In this document: one piece after another, positions 5,664 to 7,570 of the stretch
How positions within the stretch are numbered: position 1 is the first letter of the stretch
Layout: the number at the start of each line of letters is the position of its first letter
Assembly (NCBI GenBank): GCA_902478455.1
Contig: CABSLJ010000122.1
Location: 1-7,570, forward strand
DNA from: an uncultured Oscillospiraceae bacterium
Lineage (GTDB): Bacteria; Bacillota; Clostridia; Oscillospirales; Acutalibacteraceae
Reading direction: 5' to 3'
Length of the DNA: 7,570 nucleotides
Made by a program: the position numbers and the translations under genes
Notes under the pieces: generated by a model
The model's database searches: none
Seen by the model: only the letters and a program-made list of their open reading frames with translations
What the model was told of the DNA's origin: nothing

Positions 5664-7462
5664 CAGACCCGATCATCGGCCGGTGCTACGCCTCCCTCGC
5701 GCCTGCGTTTGCGGCCCGAGAGGAGGCGCTGCGCCTTCAAACGCCTCAAACGGCGCTTGCCCGCGCGGAATCGGTCAAGAAATTTTTTAAAAAAAATATT
5801 TTAACTTCCTGCGCCTTTACAGGCGTTCTGCGAACTGCTATTCTGGAGGAAACGGATTTCACCATAGAAAAGCTGTGCTTTGAGGACGCCTGCGGCTGCG
5901 CGGTTCCGGCCAACCTTTATCTGCCGCGGAAAAGAGACGGCAGAGTCCCGGCCGTGCTGCTGCCTTTGGGGCATTACCTTGAGGGCAAGGCCAACGCCGC
6001 CTACCAGACGATGGCCCGCACCTTCGCGGAGATGGGCTGCGCGGCCCTGATCTTCGACCCGCCGGGGCAGGGGGAGCGCGTCCTCCTGGACGACCCCCGG
6101 AAGGCGGAGGAGAAAAAGGACCTGTGGTGCGTCGCGCAGCACATGCACTGGGGGGACCTGTGCTACCTGTTCGGCTACAATTTTGCAAGCCTGATGGCGG
6201 CCGAATCCCTTTCCGCCGTCACTTACCTGTGTGAACGGGAAGAAATCGATGCTTCGCGCCTGGGCGCAGTGGGGCAAAGTGGCGGGGGAACCGCCGTGCA
6301 GTATCTCTGCGCGCTGAGCGACGCGCTCTCCCTGGCGATTCCCATCCATTGTACGACCACCTGCCGGGAGATGCTGCGTTTGCACGGCGTGGGGGACTGT
6401 GAGCAGAGCTTCCTGGGCTTTGTGCGGCAGGGCTTTGACCAGGTGGACTTTTTCCTGCCCTTTATGGGGAAAGATTTGCTGATCCTCGCGGGCAGCGAGG
6501 ACTATTTTCCGCTTTCGGGCGCGCGGGAGGTGCAGCGGCAGCTTTCCGACTGCGCGCGCCTTCTCGGCGTGCGGGAAGACTGGGCGCGGCTAGCCGTTGT
6601 ACAGGGCGGCCATGTCATCTCGGAGGAGGTCCGCCGGATGGTCTACGGCTTTGTGGCCGAACGCTTCGGCCTGACGCCTCCGGCGGAAGAAAACGACGCC
6701 GTGCGTACGGCAGGGGAGCTGAGCGCCCTTTTGCCCGGCAAAGCGGACGAAAACCGGCGGGCGCTGTTGCGGAAGATCGTGGGTGTATGTCCCCAAAAAC
6801 GGGGCGGCGGTTTCTCTCAGGAGGAGCAGAAGGCTCTGGAGGAAATCTTCCGGCCCGCCTATGCCGACCGCATGGAACCGACGGCGGAGGGCTTCCTCGT
6901 CACGGGAGGAGAAGCGACCACGACGACCGAATGCATCCTCTACCGGGGAACGAGCGACCGCCTTCTGGTGCTGGCGGACAGCGGCGCGTGGCACGCAAAG
7001 CGGGAAATCCTGGAGCTGGCGCAGGGGGCGAGCGTGCTGCTGCTGCATCCGCAGGGGATGGACGTCTACCGCGAGAGCGACGGAGAGGGCTTTGACGCCG
7101 ATGCCGAATATTTCTATCTGTCGGTCCTCTGCGGAGCGCCCATCGGCGCGCAGCGGGCGGCCCAGGGGGTAGCGGCGGCGCGGCATGCGGGCGAGCTGCT
7201 TTCGGTCAGGGAGATCGCGTGCATCGGCACGGGAAGCGGCGCTCTGACGGCCCTTCTGTGCAAAAGGCTGCTGCCCGGCGTGACCTCCGTCCGCGCGGAA
7301 GGCGGCTTTCTGGACGTGCTCGCGGCCCTGCGGGGTGAGGGGACGGCCTACCGCCGAACCGACGTCATCCCGGGGCTTTTGCAGGCGGTTTCGGTCGAAG
7401 CGCTGTGCGGCGACCTCGCCCTGCTGGAAGGAGAAAGGAGACACGAGCTATGGAGTTTATAG
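5651..7462 (+). CDS. Two-domain alpha/beta hydrolase, acetyl-xylan-esterase-like, with degenerate C-terminal copy
   Basis: 603 residues, about twice a single esterase. Residues about 70-345 form an alpha/beta hydrolase: PAVLLPLGHYLEGK and ALIFDPPGQGER (132-143) precede the nucleophile elbow GQSGGG with Ser210; Asp284 in AGSEDYF and His321 in QGGHVIS complete the triad. This resembles the acetyl xylan esterase / dienelactone hydrolase group, acting on ester-linked acyl groups. Residues about 408-603 look like a second copy: LLVLADSGAW, a strand ASVLLLHPQGMD, an elbow IGTGSGAL (525-532) with Gly528 where Ser is expected, and TDVIPGLL near the end. It probably lacks its own triad and may bind or frame the substrate. 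No signal peptide is seen, so it is likely cytoplasmic. Translation probably couples to the preceding gene by a 13-nt overlap; AAGGA lies only 3 nt before the ATG. The true substrate is unknown. Confidence 0.85.
   Translation: MYGLTDPIIGRCYASLAPAFAAREEALRLQTPQTALARAESVKKFFKKNILTSCAFTGVLRTAILEETDFTIEKLCFEDACGCAVPANLYLPRKRDGRVPAVLLPLGHYLEGKANAAYQTMARTFAEMGCAALIFDPPGQGERVLLDDPRKAEEKKDLWCVAQHMHWGDLCYLFGYNFASLMAAESLSAVTYLCEREEIDASRLGAVGQSGGGTAVQYLCALSDALSLAIPIHCTTTCREMLRLHGVGDCEQSFLGFVRQGFDQVDFFLPFMGKDLLILAGSEDYFPLSGAREVQRQLSDCARLLGVREDWARLAVVQGGHVISEEVRRMVYGFVAERFGLTPPAEENDAVRTAGELSALLPGKADENRRALLRKIVGVCPQKRGGGFSQEEQKALEEIFRPAYADRMEPTAEGFLVTGGEATTTTECILYRGTSDRLLVLADSGAWHAKREILELAQGASVLLLHPQGMDVYRESDGEGFDADAEYFYLSVLCGAPIGAQRAAQGVAAARHAGELLSVREIACIGTGSGALTALLCKRLLPGVTSVRAEGGFLDVLAALRGEGTAYRRTDVIPGLLQAVSVEALCGDLALLEGERRHELWSL
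5780..5804 (+). other. A/T-only tract with T6 and A8 runs inside the hydrolase gene
   Basis: Twenty-five consecutive A/T bases encode codons 44-51 (KFFKKNIL) in an otherwise GC-rich gene. The tract holds six T (5783-5788) followed directly by eight A (5789-5796). In the reading frame the end reads A-AAA-AAT, which fits the general form of a slippery heptamer. A -1 shift would reach a stop near 5882 and give a short product of about 75-80 residues. The tract may simply encode a basic, aromatic patch. Confidence 0.45.
7436..7440 (+). promoter_or_regulatory. Ribosome binding site for the last gene
   Basis: AGGAG within a purine-rich stretch (about 7428-7440) lies 9 nt before the ATG at 7450, inside the end of the hydrolase gene. 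It supports the ATG as a true start despite the 13-nt overlap. Confidence 0.6.
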
Positions 7463-7570
7463 ATTGCAACACCCGCGTCGGCCGTCTGGCGGCGCCGCTG
7501 AGCCCGCTGGTCGAGCCAACGGCGGAGGCGCTGCTCGCCCGGATGGACGCCTGCGCGGTATCCTCTGCGC
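7450..7570 (+). CDS. Probable second degenerate amidohydrolase-2-like protein (3' partial)
   Basis: Only the first 40 residues are present; the frame is open to the window end. The start FIDCNTRVG closely matches the beginning of gene 3 (LFDSNTYLG) in place and pattern: D, any residue, Asn-Thr, one residue, hydrophobic, Gly. The following stretch, ALLARMDACAVSSA, parallels gene 3's ELVSHGIDRALVSS, the first helix and second strand of an amidohydrolase-2 barrel. As in gene 3, the two N-terminal metal histidines would be replaced, here by Asn7 and Arg9. If correct, it is the third family member in the operon. The ATG overlaps the hydrolase stop by 13 nt and has an AGGAG site. With so little sequence the family call is moderate and function is open. 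Confidence 0.6.
   Translation, partial: MEFIDCNTRVGRLAAPLSPLVEPTAEALLARMDACAVSSA

Noticed and set aside
1..7570. CRISPR array, tRNA, rRNA, insertion sequence or phage genes
   Set aside because: No regularly spaced repeats, RNA gene sequences, transposase or integrase motifs were seen; nearly all bases are accounted for by seven metabolic-type genes.

Overview
The window is GC-rich (about 60% by eye). It is densely packed with seven genes, all on the + strand, and I see no RNA gene, insertion sequence, CRISPR array or convincing terminator. Strong AGGAGG-type ribosome binding sites, stop/start overlaps and the protein families point to a GC-rich Gram-positive anaerobe, perhaps a Clostridia-type gut bacterium. 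That taxonomic call is an inference; no marker gene is present.

Layout. (1) 1-1821: the 3' part of a transglutaminase-like protein with a fibronectin-III-like middle and a concanavalin/LamG-like C-terminus. (2) 1852-2673: an amidohydrolase-2 (PF04909-type) protein with a complete set of metal ligands. (3) 2673-3461: a second amidohydrolase-2-like protein, coupled to the first by a TGATG overlap, whose metal ligands are largely replaced. (4) 3473-4798: a DegT/DnrJ/EryC1/StrS-type PLP aminotransferase. (5) After a 97-nt gap holding a hairpin, 4896-5663: a NagB-like sugar-phosphate isomerase/deaminase of a divergent subgroup. (6) 5651-7462: a 603-residue protein with an intact acetyl-xylan-esterase-like alpha/beta hydrolase domain followed by a degenerate second hydrolase-like domain. 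(7) 7450-end: the start of a protein whose N-terminus resembles that of gene 3, cut by the window edge.

The spacing (overlaps of 1 and 13 nt, gaps of 11-30 nt, one gap of 97 nt) indicates one operon, probably continuing past both ends. A plausible joint role is breakdown or remodelling of an esterified amino- or keto-sugar compound: the esterase removes acyl groups, the amidohydrolase acts on a lactone, amide or carboxylate, the PLP enzyme exchanges amino and keto groups, and the NagB-like enzyme isomerises or deaminates a sugar phosphate. That pathway is inference; no substrate can be read from the sequence. The most unusual point is an intact amidohydrolase encoded with one, probably two, relatives that have lost the usual metal-binding residues.
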